Assembly: GCF_010093595.1 (NCBI RefSeq)
Contig: NW_022985437.1
Location: 521,380 to 585,379, forward strand
DNA length: 64,000 nt
Direction: 5' to 3'
Origin: Mytilinidion resinicola
Lineage: Eukaryota; Ascomycota; Dothideomycetes; Mytilinidiales; Mytilinidiaceae
Shown in pieces: positions 24,431-35,452 of the stretch; positions within the stretch are counted from its first letter, which is position 1; each line of letters begins with the position of its first letter. The position numbers were made by a program, and so were the translations under genes. Under the pieces are notes generated by a model, which was not told where the DNA came from, did no database searches, and was given only the letters and a program-made list of their open reading frames with translations.

Positions 24431-25025
24431 ATAGACTAGACGGTGTGGGCATTTTAGGCAGGGCCTAGCTTAGTCAGCTAGGCCTGCCGAAAAGGCCCAT
24501 GGTTAAACCATAGATTCTATTCCATAGGTAGCTAACACAATACACAATCTACCCCACCGAACGAGAAGGCCACAACGGCCGGAGTGTACGATCGGTAGGA
24601 ATTTCTTTTATCATTCGGCTAGCTAGTATAAACGCCGCCCAGCGGCGTCCACACTAATACAGGATCGGCTAGTACGCATAAATCTGCTACATCTGCCAAA
24701 ATACTAGAATCTCCTATATACAGCGTTACTAGGGAACTTGCTCTTTCTAGTAGTCAAGTACCGAGTTCTGGCGCCGATATCCAGAACAAGCCGGTCCTCC
24801 TTTAAAGGAATTTCGGTTCTGCACCCAGGCCCCATCTCTTAGCAAGGGAGAGCTGCCTAAGTGGCCCATCGTGTCAACACTAGTCCAGAATTCCAGAAGT
24901 CTTACATTGGCTCACCGTGCCTGTGTGTATTCGTGTTGTCGTAATAGTGCAGTACTTGTGATTCCTCTCTAGCCTGCTAGCAGAGTATCGTTGTCGTATT
25001 CGTGGCTCTTGTAAGATGGTGAATC
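24431..25025. repeat. Decayed repetitive DNA, possible LTR remnant
   Basis: This gene-free stretch is rich in CTAG/TAG words and T/A-rich tracts and has no open frame. It contains a hairpin at 24625-24655 (arms ACGCCGC/GCGGCGT with a CCA loop). The pattern resembles an old retroelement LTR changed by C-to-T mutation. I could not define terminal TG/CA ends or a target duplication, so this is tentative. Confidence 0.3.
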
Positions 25026-25299
25026 TTGTACAAGCCTAGTCCAGCCCTTCTCCTTGTGCCCAAGAATTCAAGACTCGCTCTGCCGGGCTATCCTAAGGCA
25101 GTATCAGGCGTTTTCAAGGCGGCCTTGTTGGCTTGTCGTATTAGAAAGTATTGTAGATCAATCAATCGAGTGATGCGGTGCAAATTTAGTCGTGTTGAAG
25201 TCGGAAATTGGTTATGCTTTGCTCGCTCGCATGCTGTTACGTCGTTGTTGGATACGCTCGATCGATTGGCGTATGGGTGAGGGCGGTCCGGAAGTACTT

Positions 25300-26049
25300 T
25301 TCTTGAGCTTGACGAGGTCGAGGCTACGTCTCTGCGTTGGCCCTACGGAGTAGGTTTCCAGACGACACCACAAGGAGGTGCAGAGGCCGATTTCGTCGTC
25401 CCGGAGTGTACGATAGACATGGCAGGTCGGCGTCGCAGCAGCAGCGAGGCGGCGCTGGCGGGAAGCAGTCCCGAGAGAAAGCTCCAAGCTCTTCCATCAC
25501 AGTGGGGATAGGTGCATCATCCTCCTGTTCGGCAAAGATCCTGTGATGCTCGACAACAATACGGACGACAATGTCGCGGAGGCTTCGGTTGTGGAGAGTG
25601 TGGTTTCGTAGGTTAGGCGAATAATATTCGATCAACTAATCCTTATGCCAGTGCGAGTCGACGAGAAGCCTAAAGTAGCGTTTCGCTAGGCCCTGCAGGC
25701 TAGTGATCTTGCAAATAGCTCCGATGGCATTTATCTGCATATGTTAGGCGTACCAGAGAAGTGGCTATACTCGGAGATAGAGCCTACCAACCTGCGTATA
25801 GTGAAGTGCCTTCCGACTGGGCGCACCATTCTCCGCAATGATGTCGCATTTGCTATTATAGGCATAGCAAAGCAGCGCGTTGACAATACAGGCCGTTGTG
25901 GTTGAGATCAACAACACATCCTTGGTCCTCTCTCCAGCAGCATGCTCGAAGAAAAGAAGACTCAAGCGCGCCCTTAACGCATCGATGCCCACATTGCCCT
26001 AGTCGAGTACCCTAAAGTTGGACTTGCGGAAGAAGTCTTCTTCCACCAT
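25300..26049 (-). pseudogene. BTB/POZ-domain protein pseudogene
   Basis: On the minus strand, from an ATG at 26049, the translation has BTB/POZ-like order. The segment KDVLLISTTTACIVNALLCY, with AYNSKCDI after it, corresponds to the strand and helix that end the BTB core. A GT-AG intron (about 25786 to 25731) leads to AICKITSLQGLAKRYFRLL, the usual BACK-like helix, and later to LRDIVVRIVVEHHRIFAEQE. In-frame TAG stops at 26001-25999 and 25638-25636 break it, and the C-terminal end drifts between frames. Both stops could arise from CAG by a single C-to-T change. It is probably not translated as a full protein. Confidence 0.6.
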
Positions 26050-27920
26050 GTTCCGCTCCGCAAAGGATGACTGGCTCTCTTGGAAGCTCCGGTTGCAAAG
26101 AGCTGACACCTGGGGTCCAACGGGGTAAAAGGCTAAGAAACAAAGGACCACGAAGACCTGGCCATAGCCCTATACAATCGTCAGTCGAGATCACCACTTG
26201 GGGATGCATACTCAAAGTGCCAACATACCTTGACAATGCCATCGGAAGTAGCCCGGTGGTCAGGGCGATTGGTAAAACCAGGTCTCATTCGGATAGCATG
26301 CAGAGGGCACACATGGCAGTGGCGAGTGGGCGTAGGTAGGCAAAGGCATGGTGGCTTCTTCCCCAGGCGCTGCTAGGTTCTGGTGGTGTCGCGGGGAAAA
26401 GCGCCCTCTGGAAATGGCACTCAAAATGACAATTTTTCTTTTGTTCAACTTCGACAGTGTGACAACGCGCTTATGGCAGGGCGAGAAAAGAAAGTATATA
26501 CAGACCTGTTACGAGGTAACCATGTTTACTCTAGACCCGGTTCCTGGGCCTAAGAAATCTCCCCACAGCGTCTTTCGCTTCTTGTTTGCCAGTCCAATGG
26601 TGCTCCAGCAATGCAATGTGTGGAAAGTGCTCGTGTCTTTCAAGATGTGCCAAAATTTCCTCAGATCTGTACTGAATGAACACACTGGACAGACCCTTAA
26701 CGTCGACCACCCCAGTCCCATGCGCTACGATATCTGGGCAGTCATGTTTGGCGCCTCCCTTGGTTGGTTTCCACTCTCTGATGACAAACAAGAAGCTAGG
26801 ATTAGCCCGAAGGAATGGAATCATTCGTGAAACACAACATGAGAACCCGTCGACTCCCACGGCAAGTATTACTGGATTCGTAGCTGCCTTGAGATCGTTC
26901 TGAACTGCGTAAGTCCAGGCGGTCAGATTATCCATTGGGCTTCCGAGTGCCTCTCCTTGAGGTGAGGAAGGGACTAGTGCCGTAGCTGGTCCATTGTTAG
27001 GTTATGAACCGCTTGGAAGGGGCTCTACGTACGTGAGTTCCTAGCATAATGCAGGACTGCAGGTCGGTCATCCCCGAAAGCTTTCCGATAATCAGCGAGC
27101 ATCGCCTTCACAAAAGAAACGGCACTTTCTCGCCAGTCCTTCCCGTCGCTAGTCCATGTACCAGGTGGATCGCGGCTATTTCGCATGACAACGTAGATTC
27201 CAGGTGGCCCTTGCCCGGGCTGGTCTAGCTGTCGTCTGATATAACGTTTGAAGGTTAAATCCCCTATACAAGGTTGATTGCGCCTCCTATCAGGGTGACA
27301 AAGGCTGTCCTGAAGGATATCCGCGGCAATCTCATGACAATATAGTGAGTAGACGTCGCCGAAGTGACCTGAACAGCCATACAAGCAAGGAAAGCCCCGG
27401 TTATCGGCAAGATGAGTAGCTAAATGAGCTTGAGATTTATCTGAAGCGCGCGTAAGCTCGGTCAGGCAGCCATGATGAGCCCAAGGGCATGGGAACGATT
27501 CTATGGTGCAAGCTTTGAGAATATGGTTATGAAGAGTGCTCCAATCATCCTGTGCTGTGTTGCATCTTGGACAGTGGAGCTGATCTGGCCACGATAGAGG
27601 CTCTCCGCCCTCCAGTTCCAATTCGTGAAGCAGAGACTTGTAAAGCGGGTCGTCGAAGACGGTGAGTGGTTCTCGAAGGTAGCCATACATCGGGTGCCTA
27701 GTTGTCATATGCGACTCAAGCGATGACTGGTCACGGCTGCCGTTGAAGCAGATAGGACAACTGAAAGCGGCGCCGCCATGCATCCCGTGTTTCCTCCGTT
27801 CATGTTTTTTTAGATCGCTAGCACGAGTAAAAGGTGAAACAGTACAGCCTTCCTGTGTGCAAGGAAAGAGAATAGTGCCGCCGTGCATCCCGTGTTTCGT
27901 TTTTTCATGTCTTTTTAGAT

Positions 27921-28070
27921 NNNNNNNNNNNNNNNNNNNNNNNNNNNNNNNNNNNNNNNNNNNNNNNNNNNNNNNNNNNNNNNNNNNNNNNNNNNNNNNN
28001 NNNNNNNNNNNNNNNNNNNNNNNNNNNNNNNNNNNNNNNNNNNNNNNNNNNNNNNNNNNNNNNNNNNNNN
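27921..28070. other. Assembly gap (150 N) inside the zinc-finger repeat array
   Basis: This is exactly 150 unknown bases. Both flanks are copies of the same 105-bp finger repeat, so the gap is probably a repeat collapse. The frame on the two sides fits only if the true length is 3k+1, so 150 is likely a placeholder. Confidence 0.95.
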
Positions 28071-28329
28071 AGTGCCGCCGTGCATCCCGTGTTTCGTTTT
28101 TTCATGTCTTTTTAGATCGCTGGCAGTAGTATAAGGTGAAACAGTACAGCCCTCCTGTATGCAAGGAAAGCGAACAGTGCCGCCGTGCATCCCATGTTTG
28201 TTTTTTTCGTGTACTTTTAGAGCTTTGGCAGTAGTATAAGGTCCTGCCGTACAGTCTTCCTGCGTGCAAGGGTAGAGAACACGACGGTCGTGCATACCAC
28301 GGACGTTCTTTTCATGTGCCCTGCGACTC

Positions 28330-28490
28330 GCGTAATCAGAGACGGCATCGTCAATGACAGGAGTATCTTCCTCAGCTAAATCATTACCCGCGTAATCAGA
28401 GACGGCGTCGTCGATATCAGGAGTATCTTCCTCAGCTAAATCACTACCCGCGTAATTAGAGACGGCGTCGTCGATATCATCTTGCCGATT
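28330..28490 (-). repeat. Three tandem 60-bp repeats coding an acidic 20-aa unit
   Basis: Three nearly identical copies, 60 bp apart, encode variants of IDDAVSDYAGNDLAEEDTP within the RS/C2H2 gene. Differences between copies are mostly single transitions, so the expansion looks recent. The unit is acidic and could act as a flexible linker or activation-like segment. Confidence 0.8.
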
Positions 28491-29091
28491 AGCGCCCGCT
28501 TCGCCAAACACATATTGTGGGCCTTCAACATCGGGATTGGCGAAAGGACCTGCAGTTGCGCCGTCAATTCGTTCAAAGAAAGCGTCGAAATCGGCCGTGG
28601 TAGACGGCAAATCTTGCATCATTTCGTCTGGATTCAGTTGCCCGAACTCGTCGTCATCTTCCCACCCATCCAAGTCGACATTTGGACCTGTAGCAGTTGG
28701 AGGAAACTCTGGGGTTCTCGGCAGCTGAGAGAAGTTTGTAAGCTCCGGTCCAGTACTCTGGTTCTCGACCGTGCTTGTTATGGCGACATTGTCCAAACTT
28801 TTCCAGGCTTCCCCTACAGCGTTGGAGGACTGTGCAGCCGTCACACAACCCAGTGCTGACGGTAAGGGCCGCGGCGATTTCTGCTTCTCGACTCTCCGAC
28901 CTGAAGCGTACGCTTCGGATCGTGCTGGAGAGTTTCTGCGGCCGAAGCGGTCCTGTTCATGCCTTCTTGGAGACCGTGAGTGTCGACGCCGGCTGCGAGA
29001 TCTACGCCGAGAGTGGTATCCATCGTGTTGAGAGGGGTACGCTTCGTGTCGTATTGGAGATCCTCTGCGGCTGAGACGAGGCTGTTCGTGC

Positions 29092-29402
29092 CGTCCTGGA
29101 GACCGTGAGCGTCGACGCGGACTACGAGATCGAGGTCGGGGGCGGTACTCATCGTAGCGTGCTGAGGAGTCTCTACGCTCGGAGCGGTCTTGCTCATGCC
29201 ATCTTGGAGACCGCGAACGTCGACGCTAGCTGTGAGATATACGCCGAGGGATATAATCTTCGTGCCGTCCTGGAGACCGTGAGCGTCGACGCGGACTGCG
29301 AGATCGAGGTCGGGGGCGGTACTCATCGTAGCGTGCTGAGGAGTCTCTACGCTCGGAGCGGTCTTGCTCATGCCATCTTGGAGACCGTGAACGTCGACGC
29401 TG
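29092..29402 (-). repeat. In-frame 174-bp duplication in the RS domain
   Basis: About 130 bp starting near 29092 recur almost exactly near 29266, offset by 174 bp (58 codons, frame kept). Both copies encode the RS-rich repeat containing SPRWHEQD and YRPRPRSRSP. One copy carries TAG where the other has CAG (Gln). Confidence 0.8.
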
Positions 29403-29678
29403 ACCGCCAGCTCTGGGTCGAGAGCGCTCCTCTTCGTAGTGTCTTGGAGAGTTTCCGCCTCGAGGGCGGTACACGTCATCTCTGCTTGCCGAGGGCTGTG
29501 ATCTTTGACTACGAGGCGTTGACCCCCGAGTGCTGCTCTCTCGGTCATCTAACTGCCGGAAGCGATTGATAGATGACAACCACTGCGTCTCTTTCTCGCT
29601 CCGTGGCTGCCGAGAACCATCCAACAGCGCCCGTCTTATCGCATTGTTGGGTTTCTTGTTGTCTTGTGTGAAAGACAT

Positions 29679-32041
29679 ATCCTAATGAAAGGATGAAGGA
29701 GGGTTTAAAAAATGCCGAACCGGGAGTACCGGTCAGCTAGGCACAACTAGGTTGTGGCTATGAGTCCTGAGGACTCTTAGAGTGCCAGCACTCCAGAAGG
29801 AAGGGAGGAAGAGAGGAAGAGAGCAGCAAAACGGCGGCCACAGAAGCCAGAGAAAGGGGGCCAAATGGCCACGAGAGCTGTACGCGGGCACAAGAAAAGA
29901 GACACACACTACGCAGCGTGGTGGGAGTTTGAGAGATGCACGACATGACGTTGGGATAACCTCGAGCTTGGCGTGCCCACCAACGATATAGAGATGCATC
30001 ATGAAGATAAATTGACACGACAAGAAATGAAAGAGATAGATATCAATCTGTGTGCATATGATATTCGGACTTCGTCCCAGAAAAAGGAGTAAAGTTCACG
30101 TGACCGCCTCCGAGGCGCATAGGCTTACCTTGCTGTGCCTCCCTGCTACATACAGCGAGCACCGGAGAGACAGCATACCTTGGAGACCTGATTATAAAAG
30201 CAGGTAAAGACATCCTGGCTTGTGTACACATCTACGCCACTGCCCAGGACGCCCTAGCCAGGTGACCATGTTCCAAATAATGGCCTTGGGCCTTGTTCGG
30301 GCATTTTGAGATGGCGCGAGACCCCATATGTAGCATTTAAACAATGTGCACCAACCGAAAGGGCACCGTAGAAGGGGAGAGGAGGTCCGAGACGTGTCGT
30401 GCCTCGACGTGCTACTACGTTTCGATTCTGCCTTGAACGTTCCTTACGACATTCGGCGCGGATTATACTGCTGCCACTGAACGATCGGTACGTTCATGGG
30501 CTTGGGCTCTATTGCTAGAGTTACCATATGTGCTTACGAAATTGGGAGGGACTCAGAGCTCCGCACACTGTGCATCAAACGAGCCTTTGCCGTTTGTTGC
30601 TAGTCCACTACGAAGGGGGTAGCTTTTACGGCGACAACGAAGCTCGCGTCGTAAGACGATGCACAGCGTGGTTTTCTTACTTTCTACTCGAGAAGAACAC
30701 ATACCTGTACACACCACTGGGATATGCTGAGCACATGCAGTCTTTGACACTTGGAACAATAGTGGCTTCGAGACTTGCGTAGCTAGAAAGAACATCTAGA
30801 TGTACATATCTCCCACCGACCTCCAGATGCCTCGACCGCAGGTAGCAGCTTCCCCTCCAACAGCAGCCAACACCACCATGTCCGTCCCTTCCACCTCTGG
30901 GTTTGGATATCACACCTCAACTGACCCCTCCCCGAAATGGTGCACATCTGCTTGCAGCAATCCAAAGCCATTGTTTTCACGCATAAGGCGAGGCGCGAGA
31001 CGGATTTATGGGAGATCGCGATGAGTGAGGTTCGACCAGGAGGATTGAGAGGATGAAGCAAATCGAGGACTGGCTCTATATGGGCATTAGCATATCGTCT
31101 AGATGTTGGGGGGCTGATGCACGATGGCCGTCGATGACTACTCGTTCGTACGGAACAAGCGGATCGATGAGTCCTGAGGCCAGCCATAAAGGCGCGGTCG
31201 AACGGTTATCGAACGGTTATCTGGCGAGAGATTGTGAAGTGTGAGGAGTTCCGTTCGCTTACCTGGTGTGGCCCTAGGATGTGGGTGGAGACTACAGCTC
31301 AGCTGACCTCCCCCATGTACCTCGGCTGACCTACCTTGGCAACTACATCAACAGCTACCACGTCAGTTCAACTTTTTGGCAGGTCAGATGAGGTATATGA
31401 AGCCCCCCCTAAAAAAATAACTACTCCACTGCTAAATGCGGTAACTACCCCCACACGGTGCTGTCTTTGCATATGCTGTATACGAGAGTGTTTCAGGGGC
31501 AGATTTAATTCAGTCACGTGACCAGATTCTAACAGCGGCTCCGGATCTGATTGGCCCGATCTAGTTACGTGATAATTTAACTGGCTTTATCTAGTCACGT
31601 GGCTAGGTCTGCCCCTAAGTACTGTAGTAACACTGTAGTATTACTCAGAAAAGTAATTAGATTTTATCACATGACTAGACCTGGAGATGTTAGCAACGCT
31701 CACGTGGAGGACGCTTATGTAGGGCAGGTCGGATGAGGTGTTGGTGCAGATTGTTCTAGCTGCTACGGGCGGCACATACATGAAATCCCCGTCGATTCCC
31801 AGCCTCACCACCATCAGACGGACGTGGCCCTGGCACCGTAGCCTGTCCTCAGGACCTCTCCCGACGACGTCAACAGCTCTGGCCATCGCCGCATCTGCGC
31901 TCCAACGCTGAGGCTGAAGCTCGGAACTGCTGCCACACTGGAGAATGCGTGACCCCGCTGCCTCTCTCCTCCATACCTTCACTCTCTTCAGCTCTCCCAA
32001 CAGCACTACTGTCATACATCCAGCAGCCTCGAGTCTCCACC
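29679..32041. other. Intergenic, 2.4 kb, no supported gene
   Basis: Open frames here (for example 30528-30782 plus and 30783-31187 minus) lack domains, convincing starts and splice signals. The right part holds an inverted-repeat element with CACGTG sites (31495-31616). The last ~100 bp before 32042 are C/T-rich, as expected for a fungal promoter. Confidence 0.45.
31495..31616. repeat. Imperfect inverted repeat with CACGTG palindromes (MITE-like)
   Basis: The left end AGGGGCAGA (31495) matches the reverse complement of the right end TCTGCCCCT (31616). Just inside each arm is a CACGTG site (31515 and 31596), with flanking sequence also similar in inverted orientation. The element is ~122 bp with an AT-rich centre. 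It could be a miniature transposable element or a regulatory palindrome. I could not confirm a target-site duplication. Confidence 0.45.
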
Positions 32042-33231
32042 ATGGCGACTCCACAGACCCCAGCCCCGCCTGCTGCTCTCCCTCTGGAACAGCTGAACGC
32101 CATGGTCAACGCCGTGGTTAGAATTCACTCCATTGCCCTGCGCAAACCGTGCTAACCTCCTCCCAGCTCATACAAACCGGCAAAATCTTCAAAGACCCCA
32201 AGCTCGCCAGCTCCGCCAAGAGCGCATACAACCTCAAGCGCATCATTCCCGCGACCATCGACCGCTTCCAAAACTCGCTGGACGAGCTGGAGGATGAGAT
32301 AGTACGTTGATCTCCTCTATACACCAACACAACCGCACTGACAACGCCCCAGCACCGTGCCCAAACTGTCTTCCGCAGGGACCTGGCGATAATACGAGCA
32401 GACCGCATACAACGGGAACAAGCAGAAGCTGCAGAGCGACAGCGCGTGGCGGCAGAAGCAACGGACAGGGCCTCAGAGCCTGCAGAGGCACAGAGCAAGC
32501 CAGACGACATCATGCGAGGCGTCGAAGATCTCTTGAATGAGCCCAATCCACCTGCAGTCAAGGAGAAAACACCGGAAGCCCCCCCGCAGCCTGAACCAGC
32601 AGCCAACCCACAACCTCCTCCCCCCTCATCTGTAGCGCCAGCATCAGCACCTGCGCCGACAGCCCCTATGTCCCACCCTGCACCCATCAATACTGACTCT
32701 GCTCCGGCCCGGGACCCTCTCTTCGATGCGACACCTACCACCGCAAACATGCAGGACACGGAATACGATTTCGACTCCCTGTTCGAAAACGAAGCCACCG
32801 GCCCCACAGATCAGCCCGTCGACACTACTGCCCAAAATCACGCCGTATCCGACTTCGACTTGGACCTCGGCGTTGGAGACGACAGCAGCCATCCCCTCCT
32901 GCGTGGCCTCGAAGACTTCGCCAACAGCGGAGCAGACAACACCAACACGTCCAATATTGGGTCCACGTCCAACGACTTTAGTATGTTGGACCTACCTAAT
33001 GTGCCCGCTGCCGGAGCCCCGAATTCAGGTGCTTTGGGCGTACTCGCTGGGGTGGGTGATTTGACCTCAGGGGCTCCTCAGCAGCAGAGTGTGCCCGCGC
33101 AGGAGTCACAGGCGACAGACGATATTATGGACCTTGACGTCGAGGCAACCAATTTTGACGACCTTTTCCAGTGGGAAGATAACCAAGAAGGAACGCAGTT
33201 CGAAGATCAGTTCTTGGATTTTGGCAATTAG
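32042..33231 (+). CDS. Acidic coactivator-like protein, possibly Mediator tail subunit 2-like
   Basis: Exons 32042-32116, 32167-32301 and 32353-33231 share one frame and give ~362 aa. Residues ~25-110 are helical: QTGKIFKDPKLASSAKSAYN, then TIDRFQNSLDELEDEI and a coiled-coil-like stretch rich in Arg, Glu and Gln. The middle is a Pro/Ala-rich linker. The C-terminus is acidic with aromatic-acidic repeats (YDFDSLFEN, DFDLDLGV, NFDDLFQWED, FEDQFLDFGN). A short helical N-terminus plus a long acidic FDDL-type tail is also seen in Med2 of the Mediator tail, where it contacts activators. That match is by architecture only, so the call is tentative. The gene is clearly real: introns are clean and composition is coding-like. 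Confidence 0.6.
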
Positions 33232-33692
33232 GGGTAGGGCGAGGGGCTCGCCAGGTAGTTCAGTGATCCTCCAAATCTGCCGTATGTACGGTCTGATTTA
33301 TCTTATAGCCCATAAATAGTGTATATAAGCCTTAGTTTGTAAGCCTACGGACAAATCCATGCCGCTGTCTGACAAGCTCCCACACAGTCTAAATGTTCTG
33401 AACTGAATGTAAAGTTTATCACCGTCCAAACCAGACCATCCTTTTCAACATCCAAACAATCGTCAGGCACCGCTGTCAGGAGTACTCCAGTGCATCACAA
33501 AAACTTCACACAAGATGTAAAGCTCATCACAGTGCAAATCAGACTTCGCGTTCATATATACACCTCCACACTTACTCCAAAATACACCCATTCTCAGCCG
33601 TTTCGTAAATCATAAACCCAATACGAAGCCCCCTTCCCCCCTCCCTGCCCCCCCCGCCCCCCTTCCACCCCTTTTACCCAACCCCACCAAAC

Positions 33693-35452
33693 TCAAATAT
33701 GCAAACTCCCAATACTCCCCACAATAACCGCAAAGCTCTCGCTCCGAAAATCATCCTTCAGCAACGTCGCCTCCGTCGCATAAAAATTCATAAGCTGCTG
33801 CCCCTCGGCCCACTGCGGCCACTCGGCCACGCCACTCCCCTCATTCGGGTCCAAATGGTGCACAAACGAAAAGTAATACGAATGAATCGACGCGGACGCG
33901 TAGTTGGGCAGGATGCCATAAAACACCTGCAGCAGATCGCTGGCGTGGAAGGTGCCCAGCACGGCGGTGCCGTAGTCGTAGCTGGCGAGGTACGACCAGC
34001 TGGGCACGCCGGGATTCACGGCCGCCGCGGAGGTGAGGAAGGTGCGCCGGGAGAGCGTAAAGGTCAGGTCGCCGAGGATGGCGGCCAGGCGCTTGAACTG
34101 CGGGTACCAGTTCCAAAGGGCGCCGGTGCGGAAGGGCGAGCCGGCGGCGGCGTCGTCCGGGTAGGTGGCGACGAGGGCGGCGATTTGCGCGGGCGAGGCG
34201 TCGGCGAAAAAGATGGTCGAGAGGTAGGTTTCGAGCTGCGCGGTGGTGGAGATGTTGGATTGGAAGAGGGCGAAGATGGTGCCTTCGTCTTCTTGGTCGC
34301 CGACGATGAAGGGCACTTTGGCGTATTTGCCCGCGGCGATGAGGGTTTCCGGGGACGCGGTGAGGGCGGAGCCGTCCGGGCGGGGGAGGTAGGAGAGCGA
34401 GACGGAGTTGTAGGAGAGGATTCCGGGGACGGAGTTGGCGGCGTTGAGCAGGGTGGTGTAGTCGACCTCGCGAAGGCAGGCGAGGGTGTCGCTAGAGGAT
34501 GAGCATCCGGCAGCCTTCACGACAGTGTCATACACGACCTGGCCCTTTGGACAGTCGACTGGGTCCGCTGGGACGACGGAACCGGAATCCATGATACCAG
34601 CTCTGAAGAGAGGCTTCCCCTTATAGGTGTTATCACCATCGTACAATGCCATCTGATCCAGAACTGAGATGGCGCCTGCAGACTCTCCCCATATGGTCAC
34701 CTTATCAGGGTCGCCACCAAAGGCGGCGATATTGTCTGCCACCCATTGCAATCCGAGTCTTTGATCCAGGAGTCCAAGATTTGCTGAGCCATCGGCGAGG
34801 ATTTCGGCGCCTGGTAGAAATCCAAATCCTCCTACGCGGTAGTTGACAGCCACGAACACAATAGGTTTGCCCTGATTAACTGAGTCGCTGACCAATTGAG
34901 CGCCGTCGTACATCGATGACCAGCCGAGCTCAAAACCGCCGCCAAATCTGATATCCCTGTTAGTATGGATCTACTATAACAAGTCGAAGAAAGATGATTT
35001 TGCACTAGAAAGGAGAATGCTCACATCCAAAAGAGTACTGGTAACTCGGAAGAAGCAGTTGTTCCAGCAGGCCGAATAACATTGAGAGTCAAGCAATCCT
35101 CTCCCGCATTAGTTTTTGTTTGAAAGAGCGGCGTATCAAGGAGAGTTCCAAGTATCGAAGTAGGAAATTGGCTAGTATCAACATCGAAGAAGAACTGAGG
35201 ACACGCTTTTGCGGTCCCTGTTGCGTTGACTGTGCCCAGGGGCGAGGCCAAAGCCTGCGGTGGCTTCAGACGCAATTGGCCCACAGGAGGCTGTGCGAAC
35301 GGAATGCCATTGAAGCTATCCACGCCGACAGAATTTGATCCTACAATAGTAGCTTTTGGTGATGCGATGCTGACCGTGGGAACGTCTTGTTTCGCGGGTG
35401 CAGCATTCGTAAGGGGGAGAAGAACCAAAAGAACGGAGAAGAAGTTGAACAT
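33693..35452 (-). CDS. Secreted type B carboxylesterase/lipase
   Basis: Exons 35452-35025 and 34947-33693 sum to 561 codons, so 560 aa, the normal size for this family. A signal peptide is visible ([20 protein letters not shown]). The alpha/beta-hydrolase blocks follow: [27 protein letters not shown], the oxyanion [38 protein letters not shown] and the nucleophile elbow GESAGA, with further acid and His candidates downstream ([10 protein letters not shown]). It would hydrolyse extracellular esters or lipids and belongs with the fungal cholinesterase-like/Candida rugosa-lipase-type enzymes. Intact. Confidence 0.92.

Larger units (their letters stand above)
26531..29678 (-). pseudogene. RS-repeat / acidic-repeat / tandem C2H2 zinc-finger gene with one in-frame TAG and an assembly gap
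   Basis: One reading frame runs from ATG 29678 to 27033, then through an intron to exon 26985-26531. Order: a short N-terminus (MSFTQDNKKPNNAIRRALLD), ~260 residues of Arg/Ser repeats (SRSPRR, SPRWHEQD, YRPRPRSRSPRRR), a linker, an acidic part with three ~20-aa repeats (IDDAVSDYAG), tandem C2H2 fingers of C-x4-C-x13-H-x4-H type in 35-residue units joined by HGMHGGT, further irregular fingers, and a C-terminal segment of ~150 aa of unknown fold. A single TAG at 29228-29226 interrupts the RS part after 150 codons. After it the frame stays open for ~600 bp of coding-like sequence without any ATG (first ATG near 28622, in DEMMQDL). The run of N at 27921-28070 lies in the finger array. It may be a pseudogene, a readthrough gene, a sequencing error or, less likely, two genes. 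Confidence 0.65.

Noticed and set aside
24431..25025. Complete LTR retrotransposon
   Set aside because: No gag-pol frame, primer-binding site or matching second LTR could be found; only a decayed fragment is plausible.
28841..29569. Long plus- and minus-strand frames over the RS repeats
   Set aside because: They are alternative frames of the same tandem repeats. The RS frame is chosen because it has an ATG and a sensible N-terminus, and it continues into the zinc-finger part.
33699..34502. 267-codon plus-strand frame
   Set aside because: It is the antisense shadow of the GC-rich carboxylesterase gene: very Gly/Arg/Glu-rich, no domain.
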